DNA from: Prorocentrum cordatum
Taxonomy: Eukaryota; Sar; Dinophyceae; Prorocentrales; Prorocentraceae
NCBI GenBank assembly: GCA_963575745.1
Contig: CAUYUJ010009513.1
Span: forward strand, 348,526 to 412,525
DNA length: 64,000 bases
Direction: 5' to 3'
Below the pieces are notes generated by a model. The model was not told the origin of the DNA. It made no database searches and saw only the letters and a list, made by a program, of their open reading frames with translations. A program made the translations under genes and the position numbers. Within the stretch, counting starts at the first letter, position 1; every line of letters begins with the position of its first letter. Shown here piece after piece: positions 51,060-61,454 of the stretch.

Positions 51060-51990
51060 GACTCCCGGGACCTGGGGTTTTGGGGCCCTCTGGACGGGCC
51101 TCGAAACGGCCACCGGGCCTCGCAGAGCGTTTTGCCAAGTTTTCCCAGCACACCTAGGGCGATCAGGGGGGTCATCGGAGACGTCCCAGAGACCCCCAAG
51201 ACAGGCACAAGAGCGCTCCAAGAGTGACCGACGTGACCTCAAGATGGCCCAAGAGGCCTCCAGGACGGCCCCAAAGAGGCCTCCAAGAGCACTCCCAAGA
51301 AGGCCCCCCGAGGCAAAAATCATTCATTTTCTGTTGGCTTTTGGTGAATTTTAGGGTTCTCCTCTTTTCGGCTTCCCGACGCTCCAAGACGGCGGTCTTC
51401 TGGGCGTCCGAAGCCGCCTGGGAGGCTCCAAAATCGCCCCACAACCATCCGAAAGGGCTTCCAGGCAGTCCAAGAGAGCCCCAAAACGGCACAACACGGG
51501 TCCAAGATGGCCCTCAGAGAGCCCCATGGCGGCCCAAGATGGCCCAAAGACACCCTCCGAAGAATTCCAAATCGTGATTCGGTCGTTCAGGGAGACCGCG
51601 GTTGGAGGCAGGGTGGCCCGAGGAAGCCCCCGGAGGCCCCCAGAATACGCCGAGGAGGTCTCCTGAAGGCCTTGAGAAAGCCTGAAACAACTTTTGTGAG
51701 GCCCCTAGAGGCTCTCCAAGGAGGAGCCCCCGCAAAAAAAACTGAGGATGGGGAGAATGCGCAGGACATGGCGAAAATAAGGAAAAAGAAGCATGGAGGA
51801 AGGATAACGAATAACATTATTATAGCGGCGATGCCAGAAAAATCAACCAAGAGTTATCGCTAAATTGTCGGCTTGGCTTTCCTGCTATTCAGCCTGCATA
51901 CCAAACTTCAAGGACCGAGGTGCATGGCGCGAAGCGCCACTGCAATCTTGTGTATTTATATTTATATATATATATATGTATACACATATA
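51060..51990 (-). repeat. Dispersed repeat D, inverted copy, with family repeats
   Basis: Family words at 51060-51340. From about 51340 to 51990 the sequence is the reverse complement of copy 1 at 39001-39660, ending in a TA-rich tract at 51955-52000 that corresponds to the TA tract at 39003. Confidence 0.8.
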
Positions 51991-52286
51991 TGTATATGTA
52001 CATATAGATATATACGCCCTTTCCGTCACACGCTTTTCCCTCCAGCGCTGTGGCAACGATCTCGCGGGCCCAATGCGACCAGGGCACGAGGGAGGCTGCA
52101 TTGCACCAGCGGTGGAGCAGAGCCCCGAAGGGAGAGGCCACAAACACTGGGGGAGGCCAACCAAGGAGGACCTCTTTGAACAACGGGACGACTCTGACGG
52201 GACGCACCGTCGGGCCGCACCATGGGCCCGCGATGAAGCCCCCCCCCCAGGGAGAGAAGCCCACCACCCTCGTCGCCTCCGAACTC

Positions 52287-53269
52287 GCGGTGCAAACGTG
52301 CGGGCGGCTGCCCAGCCCGGCCGCCCATGTTAGGGGATGTCAGGGTGTCGTGCGACATGGCAGAGGCGATCTCTCTTTCCACGTGGCGAAGGCGATGGCA
52401 CGTCACGGGGCGCGAGAACTCTGAGCCCCGGACAGAAAGCATAGGGAGATTGGGGGGTGGGGAATCAGAGCGGGCGCGACTGGACCCAAAATGGCCACGA
52501 CAAGTGCGCGCCTCGCTGCACACCCAAGCCGCCCGCCCTCATTGCACCCCCGTTCACAAGTGAACTCTGCTGCAAACGTGCGGGCGGCTGCCCAGCCCGG
52601 CCGCCCATGTTAGGGGATGTCAGGGTGTCGTGCGACATAGCAGAGGCGATCTCTCTTTCCACGTGGCGAAGGCGATGGCACGTCACGGGGTGCGAGAACT
52701 CTGAGCCCCGGACAGAAAGCATAGGGAGATTGGGGGGTGGGGAATCAGAGCGGGCGCGACTGGACCCAAAATGGCCACGACAAGTGCGCGCCTCGCTGCA
52801 CACCCAAGCCGCCCGCCCTCATTGCACCCCCGTTCACAAGTGAACTCTGCTGCAAACGTGCGGGCGGCTGCCCAGCCCGGCCGCCCATGTTAGGGGATGT
52901 CAGGGTGTCGTGCGACATAGCAGAGGCGATCTCTCTTTCCACGTGGCGAAGGCGATGGCACGTCACGGGGTGCGAGAACTCTGAGCCCCGGACAGAAAGC
53001 ATAGGGAGATTGGGGGGTGGGGAATCAGAGCGGGCGCGACTGGACCCAAAATGGCCACGACAAGTGCGCGCCTCGCTGCACACCCAAGCCGCCCGCCCTC
53101 ATTGCACCCCCGTTCACAAGTGAACTCTGCTGCAAACGTGCGGGCGGCTGCCCAGCCCGGCCGCCCATGTTAGGGGATGTCAGGGTGTCGTGCGACATAG
53201 CAGAGGCGATCTCTCTTTCCACGTGGCGAAGGCGATGGCACGTCACGGGGTGCGAGAACTCTGAGCCCC
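52287..53269 (-). repeat. 280-bp tandem array forming the 3' end of the DIRS-like element
   Basis: Three full 280-bp units plus a partial one, with markers TGCAAACGTGCGGG at 52291, 52571, 52851 and 53131. Each unit has part A (105 bp, 52462-52566, 52742-52846, 53022-53126) and part B (about 175 bp). Part A is identical or nearly identical to 61350-61454 at the other end of the element. Read on the minus strand the order after the recombinase gene is B-A-B-A-B-A-B. Confidence 0.9.
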
Positions 53270-55150
53270 CATCTCACCACCGTGACGGCGAATAGCCTTC
53301 GCCCGCACGCCCCTCAGCTCTGGAAAGCAACGTTCGCAGAGCTGCTTGTAGATGCCCGGCATCGCGTGGACCCGGGCCGCATTCACGCCGGCGCCGAACT
53401 GCCAGAGGCATCTCGCGATCCCAGTGCGCGCTTCTGGTGGCCCAGATTCGGCCGCCAGGACCGCGTGCACGACGAAGCCATCGATGCCGACGTGGTTCTT
53501 CACGGTGTCCTGCATGAGCACAACGCCTTCCAACGGGGAAGTCTCCTCCATATCCTGCTCAACCCGCTCCCGCAAGGACGTCGCAAGGGCCGCGTCCTCC
53601 GCGTCTGAAGACACGAGGCGGGGCACCTCGAGTTCGAGTGCCCTGCGCACCTCAGACAGCTCCAACCGCACTGCCGGAACCGCAACTTCCAAAGCGCCCA
53701 GCCGCTCCCGGAGGGGCTCCAGCGCAGCGTCCACGGCGTCCGAGTCCACGGGGGGAGCTGCCTGCGAGCCACCGGGGGCGTCGCGCCCAGCCACGGCAGA
53801 CGGCGCACTCTCGCCCGAGGGGCGGGCGCGTGCCCGGCGGCGCTGCAGGGCCTGCCGGGCAGCTCGTAGCGCGACGAGCTGCGGAGACGTCATCACCTCG
53901 CCCGCCGGCGGACGAGCCGTGACCGATGCCCTCGCAGCCCACGTGTGCGATGCCAGCAAGGGGGGCCTGCCGCACGTACTCCAGCACGACCGAAGAGCCC
54001 CAGCGCCCCAGGAGCTGAATAATCCAGATATCCAACCCTGCCTGCGCGAGGGACTGTGCACCCCCAGCGCGCAGGCTGTGCCCTGACCACAACGGCCACC
54101 CGTCCGCCGAAGTTGCAGACAAGCCCAAGCGGCGCGCGGCTTCCTGGATGGTCGCGACCACGGCCTCCTTGGAGACCGCGGTGCCCTGCGCCGACGGAAA
54201 CAACGGAAGGTCGAGGTTCGGCATGCCTGCTTCGTCGTGGCGGTCAGGAAAAAGTGCACGCAGCGTGGCACGCTGGGCCCACAGGGCGTGCGCTGGGCAT
54301 ACGTTCGCGAAAGCGCCAGACCCGCAACAACATCCATGCGTGCGCTCCTGGCCCAAAGCCGATGGGTCCGCCTTGGAAGCGGGAAGTAACCAAGGGGCCT
54401 GGAGGCCTGATGGGGTCATCCTGAAGGTGACCATTGCCGCTGGCGCTGTGCTGATTTCAATTTCTCTGGTGAGCCACCAGCAGCCGGCGACCAGCATGCG
54501 GAACGGCGCCAGCGGACCCCCGGGGACCCACGCCTCGTTCCCTCGCGGGAGCCGGTCCAGCTGCCCCATGCGGCAAGCCTTCAACTTTCCGTGCCGGGCC
54601 GAGGCCCCTCTCGCAGGACCGGCGTGCGTCCTTGAGCGCTTGCGCCAGTGCCGGCGAGACCGGATGGTCTCCTTGCTCATGGCGCTTCCTGGCGAGTGCC
54701 AGATATGATCTCGCAGATCGGTACCCGCCCAGCTTCAGTGATGCCCCCAGGGCCCGGACTGATGCGACCGTGAGCGGGGGGTACGTCAGGCCCCACATGT
54801 CGAAGATCGCGTCGATGGTGCGGGCCTTGGCGGCTTCGGTGTCACGGGACGTCGAGGCCAGGACGTCCGCGTCGAAATTGTGCAGGGCCAGCTGCTGCCC
54901 CGCCGCGTCGCGAACGTCTGGGAGGGATCCGCGTCTATATGCCGCCCGCCCAGGTGCGTCGGACCGCAGCGCCGGGATGGCAGGTGGATAGCATTCCCTG
55001 CCACGGCCACTGACGGCAAGCGCAGCGCTCAATGGCACGCCAGCTTGGGCCCGACCCACGGCATGAGGATGTGCCGGGAGTGCCGCGGGGAGCCCGATAA
55101 GCCCGGCGGCAGGCGCAGCGCCCAATGGCGCGCCGGCTGGGGCCCAACCT
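53243..55150 (-). CDS. Tyrosine recombinase of the DIRS-like element (two frameshifts)
   Basis: Integrates the element's circular cDNA by site-specific recombination, by analogy with DIRS elements. The N-terminal core-binding part lies in the frame 55272-54457 (SRDTEAAKARTIDAIFDMWG, LKLGGYRSARSYLALARKRH). The reading moves near the C run at about 54520 to frame 54680-53652. That frame has CWWLTREIEISTA (first catalytic Arg region), GHSLRAGGAQSLAQAG (HxxR, 54080-54069), LLGRWGSSVVLEYVR (Trp in the fourth position and the nucleophilic Tyr). All catalytic residues are present. A second shift near 53900 leads to a C-terminal Arg/Ala/Glu-rich coiled-coil extension ending about 53243, just inside repeat B. 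The N terminus before 55000 contains a 110-bp internal duplication and no secure start. Confidence 0.75.
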
Positions 55151-55562
55151 CCGGCATGAGGATGCGCCGGGGTTTCAATGGGGCGCCCGATGGGCCCGCG
55201 TGGCTCCCCCCGATGACGCCGCGTCGCAGGCGCGGCGTCGGCCAAATCGAGGCGCCTTCTTACCTCGCGCATTTGACTCCGAGATGGCTGCTCGGGTCAC
55301 GAGCGGAATGGGCGGGGAGCGATGGCTGCGAATAGGTCGATGCATGCCCGAGCGGGCGATTTCGGGAAGGCCGAAAAAGGCCCAGGGTGGGCCGGGGACG
55401 TCCGGGGGCACCCGTCCAGCATTCAAGATGAATCCGCCGGGGGCGGCTTTCGCATGGAAAAACACACCTGATCCAGCCAGGCCCCGAAATTTCAAAAAAT
55501 GCCGAACGGACGAAACATGCATTTTTTGAAACTTTGAGGGCGCGCAGGAAGTGCTGATTTTT

Positions 55563-55564
<2 letters not shown>

Positions 55565-55657
<93 letters not shown>
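55565..55657 (+). repeat. (CA)n microsatellite
   Basis: Uninterrupted CA array of about 93 bp. Confidence 0.97.
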
Positions 55658-55660
<3 letters not shown>

Positions 55661-55807
55661 TGCGCCCCGGGGAAAATTAAGTTGAAAACTGGGCGGCGCC
55701 CGGGGGCCTTCCACTGACAACTCGGCGGCGCGCCGGGGCCCGCCTCCGCCGCCAGAAGACCTAGGGTCGGCCAGGGCCCCCCAGAATTGCGGGGATGCCC
55801 CGCGCAA

Positions 55808-55930
55808 TTTTCTGCCGAGTTTTCAAAAACTCGGCAGAAAACCGGGCGCGGGCGGCGGCGGGCGCCCAGACGCGGCCGCGGGGGCCGCCCCAGGGAATTC
55901 TGAGCGCGCGTGCAGGGGCGCTCAGAATTC
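55808..55930. other. Two adjacent strong hairpins
   Basis: The first has a perfect 16-bp stem and 2-nt loop (TTTTCTGCCGAGTTTT / AAAACTCGGCAGAAAA, 55808-55841), with further GC pairing outside. The second has a 13-bp stem (GAATTCTGAGCGC / GCGCTCAGAATTC, 55895-55907 and 55918-55930) with a 10-nt loop. Confidence 0.8.
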
Positions 55931-56261
55931 GGCCTCCGCGCGCCCTGGCACGGCGCCCGGGCCGTCTCGGGGAGGGGGCCCGAAAACGGGCGCGACGGGG
56001 GGCCGGAGGGCATCTTTTCCCCAGCGCCATTTTCAAACGCACCCCTCGGTTACAGCGAAACGAACCTCATGCCCGTGAGAATAAACACCAGGGGATAATA
56101 AAGTTCGGGGTTCAGGGAGAGATAATAAAAGTAGCCCAGCAGACCTCAGCATAATCTCGAAGTAAGAGATGATCAAGAGGAGACCAAGCCGAGCACGTTT
56201 TGAGACATCCTTGGCGTTTAGTTTTCATAGAAATATCCTCAACAATGGTTTATCTCTCATG

Positions 56262-56625
56262 TTTTTTTGTTGTAAGTGCTCGTGTAGGGTAGCTCATGTG
56301 CCTCAATTACCATGGATAATCAACCCCAGAGATAAAAACAGTTCAGGCGAGCGTGGGGGCAGAGAGAAATATAAAAGAAGAAGAATACAGTAGAATAATA
56401 ATAAGAAAGAAAGAAGAAGAGGATAATAAGAAGAGGACGAAGAAACGAAAAAACCAATGTTCCAAATCTATCAATTTTAATTTACAAACGCTTTATGAAA
56501 CTTGTTTTTTTAAGTGCTCGTGTAGGGTAGCTCATGTGCTTCATTTTCCATGGATAATCAACCCCAGGGATAAAAAAGTTCAGGCGAGCGTGAGGACATA
56601 TAGAAATATAAAAGAAGAAGAGGAA
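56262..56625 (+). repeat. Duplicated AT-rich 125-bp block
   Basis: 56262-56390 and 56503-56625 share GTGCTCGTGTAGGGTAGCTC, CCATGGATAATCAACCCCAG and AGAAATATAAAAGAAGAAG. Confidence 0.85.
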
Positions 56626-56890
56626 AGTATAATAATAATAATAAGAACATTGCTCGTTTCGTTTGAGTCTGCCTCCCAAAATTATTGGTTTCGCTTGACA
56701 CATCCTGAAAAAGTGAAACCGCTTCGCTTGATGTTGCTATATCAACATCGCTTGATGTTGCTAGCCCAACATATCGTTTCGAGGTGATAATGAAGTTCGG
56801 CCTCAGCGCTCGCCGCCCAATTTGAATTTTGTATAGGGCGACGATAATCAACTCTAAACACTGAAGGGGGGGTCCCTTTATTATCATCGG

Positions 56891-57080
56891 CATGCGGTTA
56901 TGGACTGAAGGCGTCCGCATGGCCGGGAGCGCTTGGTGCCGCGATGGGGCCGAGGCCCGCGGCACCGAATGTAAGCGCCCCGGCAAACGCTCTCCCGCGG
57001 AAATCACGGCGGCCGCATGGCCTGGAACGCTTGGCGCCACGATGGGACCGAGGCCCGTGGCACCGAATGTAAGCGCCCCG
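56891..57080 (+). repeat. Duplicated block of about 115 bp at the end of RT-RNase H
   Basis: The second copy (about 57000-57080) encodes the last residues of the RT-RNase H frame. The first repeats the same GGACCGAGGCCCGTGGCACC-type sequence beyond the stop. Confidence 0.75.
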
Positions 57081-59220
57081 GCAGCTTCTTCGGCGGCACA
57101 GCCGTCAGCCTCGACAAGGCGTCAGCATCGTCGTTGAGCTCCGCGGGGATGTGCGCTGTCGTGAACGTCCAGTTGTAGCGTGCTTTGCGCCGCGCGATCT
57201 CGCGCGCGACATCCAGCATGTGGCCGCGCCCCTTCATCGCGAGGCCGTCCTGGAGAGCAGCGATGTTGTCACCCTGGATCGTCAGGACACGGTCCACCGC
57301 GTGGCGCCCCCAGAGAAGGAGGCACACCAGCAGCGTCGCGAATTCCCATAACGATTGCAAGCGTGAAACACCCGCCTCCGCCTCGAACAACGCGAGGATC
57401 GTGGAGCCCCACGTGACCACGAAGTACTCCACCGGCTCGGCGGCGCGCCAAAGGATGCCACCGCCGCCCCAGGGTGATGCGTCGAAGGTCGCCAGCACTG
57501 GCGCTGGCGGGAGGGCCTGCGCGTCTGACGCTGGCCGTACCATCCGCTGCAATGGAAAGACACAACACTCATGCCCTCGCGGCTGCCATGGCTGCCCCGC
57601 CCTCTCGGGGTCCGTCGGCTCGGACAGGAGGGCCATGAACCATCGCGCGGCTGTCCGAAAGCGCGCGACGGCCACGTGCCCTGGCGGGGCCTCCGTGCGA
57701 CCCTCTTCCACGGCCCGTACGCTGGCGGTGAGGGCGGCCCAGAGCATGGCGGCGAAAGGTGCTGCAGTCGGCACTACCTGCGCCACGCGCGAGCCCTTGC
57801 CAGTGATGGAACGCGCCGCCGCCAAGGGCGCGCAGGGCGCGCCGCCTGCGAACGGCTGCAGCGACTCCAGGAACGCGTCAACGAACTCGGGTGTCAGGGC
57901 CATCACAGAGCAACCTGCCCAGGTCGCGTACGCTATTCCCAGCCACTGGTGGCATGCCACTGGCGCGGGGCCCTGGGCCCCGGGTGCCAGCGCGGCAGTC
58001 TTGCCACCAGCGTGCGCGCCCTTCGACCAGGCGAGGCGGAGCCCGAGGACCAGCCACCAAAGCAGCACCAGGTCCAACTCCAGCTCGCATGCGGTCGGCG
58101 GCCCCGCGGCCGTCATGACAGGGTCGTCGACATAGAGCTGGAGCCGGAACGCGTCTGCGGACGCGATGGCCTGCGCGGTGCGGGCGGCGAAGCTGCCGAA
58201 CCGGCTGTGCACCAAGGGGTTGCTCTTGCCGCCGAAGCCCAATACGTTCCAGACGATGTAGGACATGCTGCCAGGGCCCCGCAGCCCGGGGACCTCAGCG
58301 CAGTTGCACGGCTTCTCGTCCTCGTGGAGCGGCATGACCATGAAGGCATCCACGAAGTCCAGGACGACGACTTCCACGTGGTTCTCCGACGACGATAGGT
58401 TCGCCAGGTCCACCGCGTGGTCGACGCCGCGTGGGAGCACGACGCGCTCCCACGTGGAAGCTGCGCTGTTCACGCAGTTTACCTTAAGATGTTGGATGAT
58501 CCTGTGCTTCCAGACCCCAGTGCGGCGGCGCTTGCTGATATTCCCCAGCGGCGCTGGGTAGGTGTGCCCGTGATGCCTTTCAGCGTCCGCCCGCGAATGG
58601 AACTCTGTGCCAAATCCCTTCTCCAGGTACTCCCGGATCAGAGCATGCGTTGGAGGAACTGGCTCATCGTCAAAAGTTGCCTGGAAAGAGCCATGGTTGC
58701 CGCGGTACTCAAAGACGCCTTCCAGCTCCTCGGGCGACAGAACAGCAGGCGACGGCGCCATGGGGAAGTGTCCTCCAGGAGCGACCTCCTGCACCATTCC
58801 CATGGGCGCGCCGTGCTGTAGCCAGGCCCCCACGTGCGTGTCCGTGTCATGGGACTGCCTGAGCACGGCTTGCACGATGCGGTGGCGGAGAGGGGGCGAC
58901 GGATGGTGCTCGCCCACGGCTCGCCGGTCGAGGCCAAGCGCGGCGCCGACGGCCCGACGCGCAAGGTCAACGGCCGCCTCTGACGGCGGCGCCCGTGCCC
59001 GGCGTTCCCCGCACGCCCCTGCAAGGCCCCGGATCTCCCGGAGCCCCGCGCGCACTGGGAGTAGGGAGGCTCTCACCCTTGCCATTGTCTGGCGCAGCTC
59101 CGGCCACTGAGACACCACTTGTGCGGGGTTGCGCAACCCTGCCGCGCAGACCCTGTCCTCTGCGGACCTCCGCTCCTGGGCACTGGGATCCGCCGTGCCG
59201 CGGAGAGGGTGCGGCAACAC
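57004..59220 (-). CDS. RT-RNase H of the DIRS-like element
   Basis: Copies the element's RNA into cDNA. RT landmarks: FEYRGNHGSF, VVVLDFVDAFMVMPLHEDE (motif A), MSYIVWNVLGFGGKSNP (motif B region) and QLYVDDPVMT (motif C, YVDD at 58134-58123, intact). The RNase H follows as ATFDASPWGGGGILW (first Asp), SLWEFATLLVCLLLWG (Glu), TIQGDNIAALQ (Asp) and HIPAELNDDADALSRL (last Asp), an ending typical of DIRS and related elements. The frame is open for 738 codons, which argues against great age. No ATG is secure at the 5' end; the likely start lies between 59220 and the first conserved RT block. It ends at TGA 57004-57006. Confidence 0.85.
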   Translation of the reverse strand: MLPHPLRGTADPSAQERRSAEDRVCAAGLRNPAQVVSQWPELRQTMARVRASLLPVRAGLREIRGLAGACGERRARAPPSEAAVDLARRAVGAALGLDRRAVGEHHPSPPLRHRIVQAVLRQSHDTDTHVGAWLQHGAPMGMVQEVAPGGHFPMAPSPAVLSPEELEGVFEYRGNHGSFQATFDDEPVPPTHALIREYLEKGFGTEFHSRADAERHHGHTYPAPLGNISKRRRTGVWKHRIIQHLKVNCVNSAASTWERVVLPRGVDHAVDLANLSSSENHVEVVVLDFVDAFMVMPLHEDEKPCNCAEVPGLRGPGSMSYIVWNVLGFGGKSNPLVHSRFGSFAARTAQAIASADAFRLQLYVDDPVMTAAGPPTACELELDLVLLWWLVLGLRLAWSKGAHAGGKTAALAPGAQGPAPVACHQWLGIAYATWAGCSVMALTPEFVDAFLESLQPFAGGAPCAPLAAARSITGKGSRVAQVVPTAAPFAAMLWAALTASVRAVEEGRTEAPPGHVAVARFRTAARWFMALLSEPTDPERAGQPWQPRGHECCVFPLQRMVRPASDAQALPPAPVLATFDASPWGGGGILWRAAEPVEYFVVTWGSTILALFEAEAGVSRLQSLWEFATLLVCLLLWGRHAVDRVLTIQGDNIAALQDGLAMKGRGHMLDVAREIARRKARYNWTFTTAHIPAELNDDADALSRLTAVPPKKLPGRLHSVPRASVPSWRQAFQAMRPP

Positions 59221-59599
59221 ACGTGCCCGGTCGTGCGGATCCTGGTCTGGCTGTCCTGGCAGCAGTCGCGCAGCCGGCGCAGGGGGGGCCGTTGCGCGAT
59301 CCTCCGACGGCTGCGCCGCCCGGGCGTGCGATGCGCGGCACGGGCATGATGCCCAGCTGGCTCGATGGCCCGGGCCGCTGGATGGCGCGCCAGCGCCGGA
59401 GGCGGGGATGGCAACGCGGGTGCTGCCCGATTCGGTGCCGCGCTGCCCCCAGAAAGGCTCCTGGAAATCTCCAGCGCGATTGTTCCTGGGCAGCCCGCTG
59501 ATCTTCTCGGGGATGTCCTGGTAGAGGTGCTGCCGCGTCCCGGCAGAGCCAGGGCGGCTCGCCGCCCCCCGCGCCTGCGCGATGCGCCGTCACGGGGGG

Positions 59600-61288
59600 C
59601 TCTTCGGCGGCTCACCGCCGCCCCCGGCCGCCCCTGCCAGCACCCCGGCCCCCGCCCTTCTCAGGGGCCTTCCAATCGGTCCGGGCGCTTCGGGCAGGAC
59701 GAGTCGACGGCCCGGTGCGGCCCCAAGCACCACTCGCAAAGATGGCTGCGGCGCTGCGGGCACGCCCCCGCGGCGCACCCATTGCGATCGCGGTTCCAGG
59801 CGAAGCGCAGCTCCACGCCGTCATCGTCGAGGACGTGGCGGCCGTCGGGCCGGGTGCCCTTCTCCTTGAAGTTCTGGAAGCGGGTCACCTGCGCTTCCAC
59901 CCGCCTCTGCTTGCGGGAGCGGTCGGGCTCCTCCTGCGCCGGCCTGGGGCGGCCCCTGCCAGCCGGGAAATCCCCCCGCGGCGCCCCCTCGACCGAGCCG
60001 GCGCCAAGCCCGATATGCTCGAAGCCCGTCGTGCCCTCGACGTCGGCGACCCGGCCCGGAGCTGCCTTGACTGTGCTGCTCTGGAGACACGGGAGGTCGA
60101 GGTGGCGGTACCACCATTGCCCCTCCTCGCCCGTGCCGTACGCACTGTATGCCAGGACAGCTTCCCATGGCCTGTTGGGGTCCCAGCGCTGCTTCAGGGT
60201 CCCCGCGGAGACGAATCGCTCGATGAGGACCCGCACGCGTTCTCAGCGCTCTGACCGCATGTGGTCTTCAACCACGCAGATCAGCCCCCACTTGTCCGGG
60301 AACGAGGCCGAGACGGTCCGCACGCCCTCTTCGTAGGCATCGAGCGGGCCGGCCACGCTGAGGCCGAGCTTCAGGGCAGCCGTGCGGAAGACCCTCCAGC
60401 CGCGGCGCCATGCCGCGAAGTTTGGCGGGCCCTGCACGACCTTGGTCACCCACTCGCCGGCGACGAAGACCTGGGCGCGGAAACTGAGGAACTTGGCGGT
60501 CCGCTTCCCGAACGGGCCCCAGATGCCAAAGTCGGTGTAGGGGGCCTCGTCCTGCGCCAGCAAGAAAGCCAAAGCAGAGATCTGCTCCGGTGACGTGTCT
60601 TCGTAGTCTGCCGTGGGGCCGCCGTTGGTGGCCTCGAACGTCTCGTCGACCTCCTTGAGCTTGGCCTTATCGAGCATGCGGTACTCCCGCCGGTCCCCCT
60701 GGATGATCACGGTGCTGAGCTCCCGGCCGCGGACCCCCGCCGCCGCTGGCGGTTCCTCCCATGCCGGTGCCGGGCGCTGCGGCGTGAAGATGCCCAGCTG
60801 CGGAAGGTTGAAGCCACCCAATGCCCCGAGCTCACCCAGCTGCCGCACAAAACGGCCGCGCTCAATCCCCGTGAGCGGTTGGCCGCCTGACCCCGTCGTG
60901 GCTGCCAGGGCGGTCTTCACGTCGGCCTCGAGGACGGAAAACAGGTCTGCCAAAGTGGTGTCCTCACCACCTCCCAGCCGCGTGACCAGGTCGCGGAAGG
61001 CGTCCGCGTTGAAGCCCCACGTCTGCACCGCCACGGCGACGTACACGCCTCCGTACGTGACGCCTGGGGCCGCCGCCCTGGGCTGGGCTGGGGAGCCCCC
61101 GGAGGCCTCGCCAGGAACAGCGCCGGATGCTGGTGCGGGAGCGGCGGGGGCGCCCCCCCCACCGGCCCCGGCGGCGGAATAGGCCCCATGGGCGGCGCGG
61201 CCGCCCTCGCCTGTGCAAGGGAGCCCTCAGAACTACCGAGGTTGAGGCCAACTGCCAGGCGGGCCGGAGGCAGCAGTGGATCCGCCAT
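59600..61288 (-). CDS. Gag-like protein of the DIRS-like element (frameshift and in-frame TGA)
   Basis: The probable start is ATG 61288 (MADPLLPPARL), 80 nt after a spliced-leader-like motif. A Pro/Ala/Gly-rich N terminus changes frame near 61130-61160, at a run of C, into the main body (QTWGFNADAFRDLV, LPQLGIFTPQ, WGPFGKRTAKFLSF). The same frame carries one TGA (60245-60243) and then resumes directly (ERVRVLIERFVSAG). It reaches a basic region and a Cys/His cluster (CAAGACPQRRSHLCEWCLG, then H and C) like nucleocapsid fingers in DIRS gag proteins. It would package element RNA. The TGA could be a mutation, an error or a readthrough site. Confidence 0.65.
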
Positions 61289-61349
61289 TCCCCCCGCGGT
61301 AGGTGTGAGCTGAGCCTGGCAAGGAAAGAAAGTACAAGAACCCCCCCCT

Positions 61350-61454
61350 GAATCAGAGCGGGCGCGACTGGACCCAAAATGGCCACGACAAGTGCGCGCC
61401 TCGCTGCACACCCAAGCCGCCCGCCCTCATTGCACCCCCGTTCACAAGTGAACT
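61350..61454 (-). repeat. A1 terminal repeat of the DIRS-like element (5' end)
   Basis: 105 bp shared with the three A units of the 52.3-53.3 kb array, running from GAATCAGAGCGGGCGCGAC to TTCACAAGTGAACT on the + strand. It includes TTCACAAGTGAA, a 12-bp perfect palindrome, at its outer edge and the spliced-leader-like motif at 61368-61387. Confidence 0.9.

Larger units (their letters stand above)
55151..57003. other. Non-coding interval inside the DIRS-like element
   Basis: Lies between the recombinase and RT genes. It contains a (CA)n array, two strong hairpins (55808-55930) and duplications at 56262-56390 / 56503-56625 and 56891-57080. No gene was recognised. In typical elements these genes are adjacent or overlapping, so this may be later insertion. 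Confidence 0.5.
52287..61454 (-). mobile_element. DIRS/Ngaro-type tyrosine-recombinase retrotransposon
   Basis: It combines a gag-like gene, RT plus RNase H of the DIRS type (YVDD, and HIPAELNDDADALSRL) and a tyrosine recombinase (HSLR..LGRWGSS..Y), all on the minus strand. It has no integrase and no LTRs. The split direct repeats are the diagnostic Ngaro/PAT pattern: A1 at the 5' end and B1-A2-B2 at the 3' end, here with two extra AB units. Several frameshifts and an in-frame TGA suggest this copy is inactive or contains indel errors. 55.3-57.0 kb looks like secondary or non-coding DNA. Confidence 0.85.

Noticed and set aside
57185-58398. Long plus-strand frames at 57-58.4 kb
   Set aside because: They are antisense to the DIRS-like RT-RNase H, whose catalytic motifs are on the minus strand.
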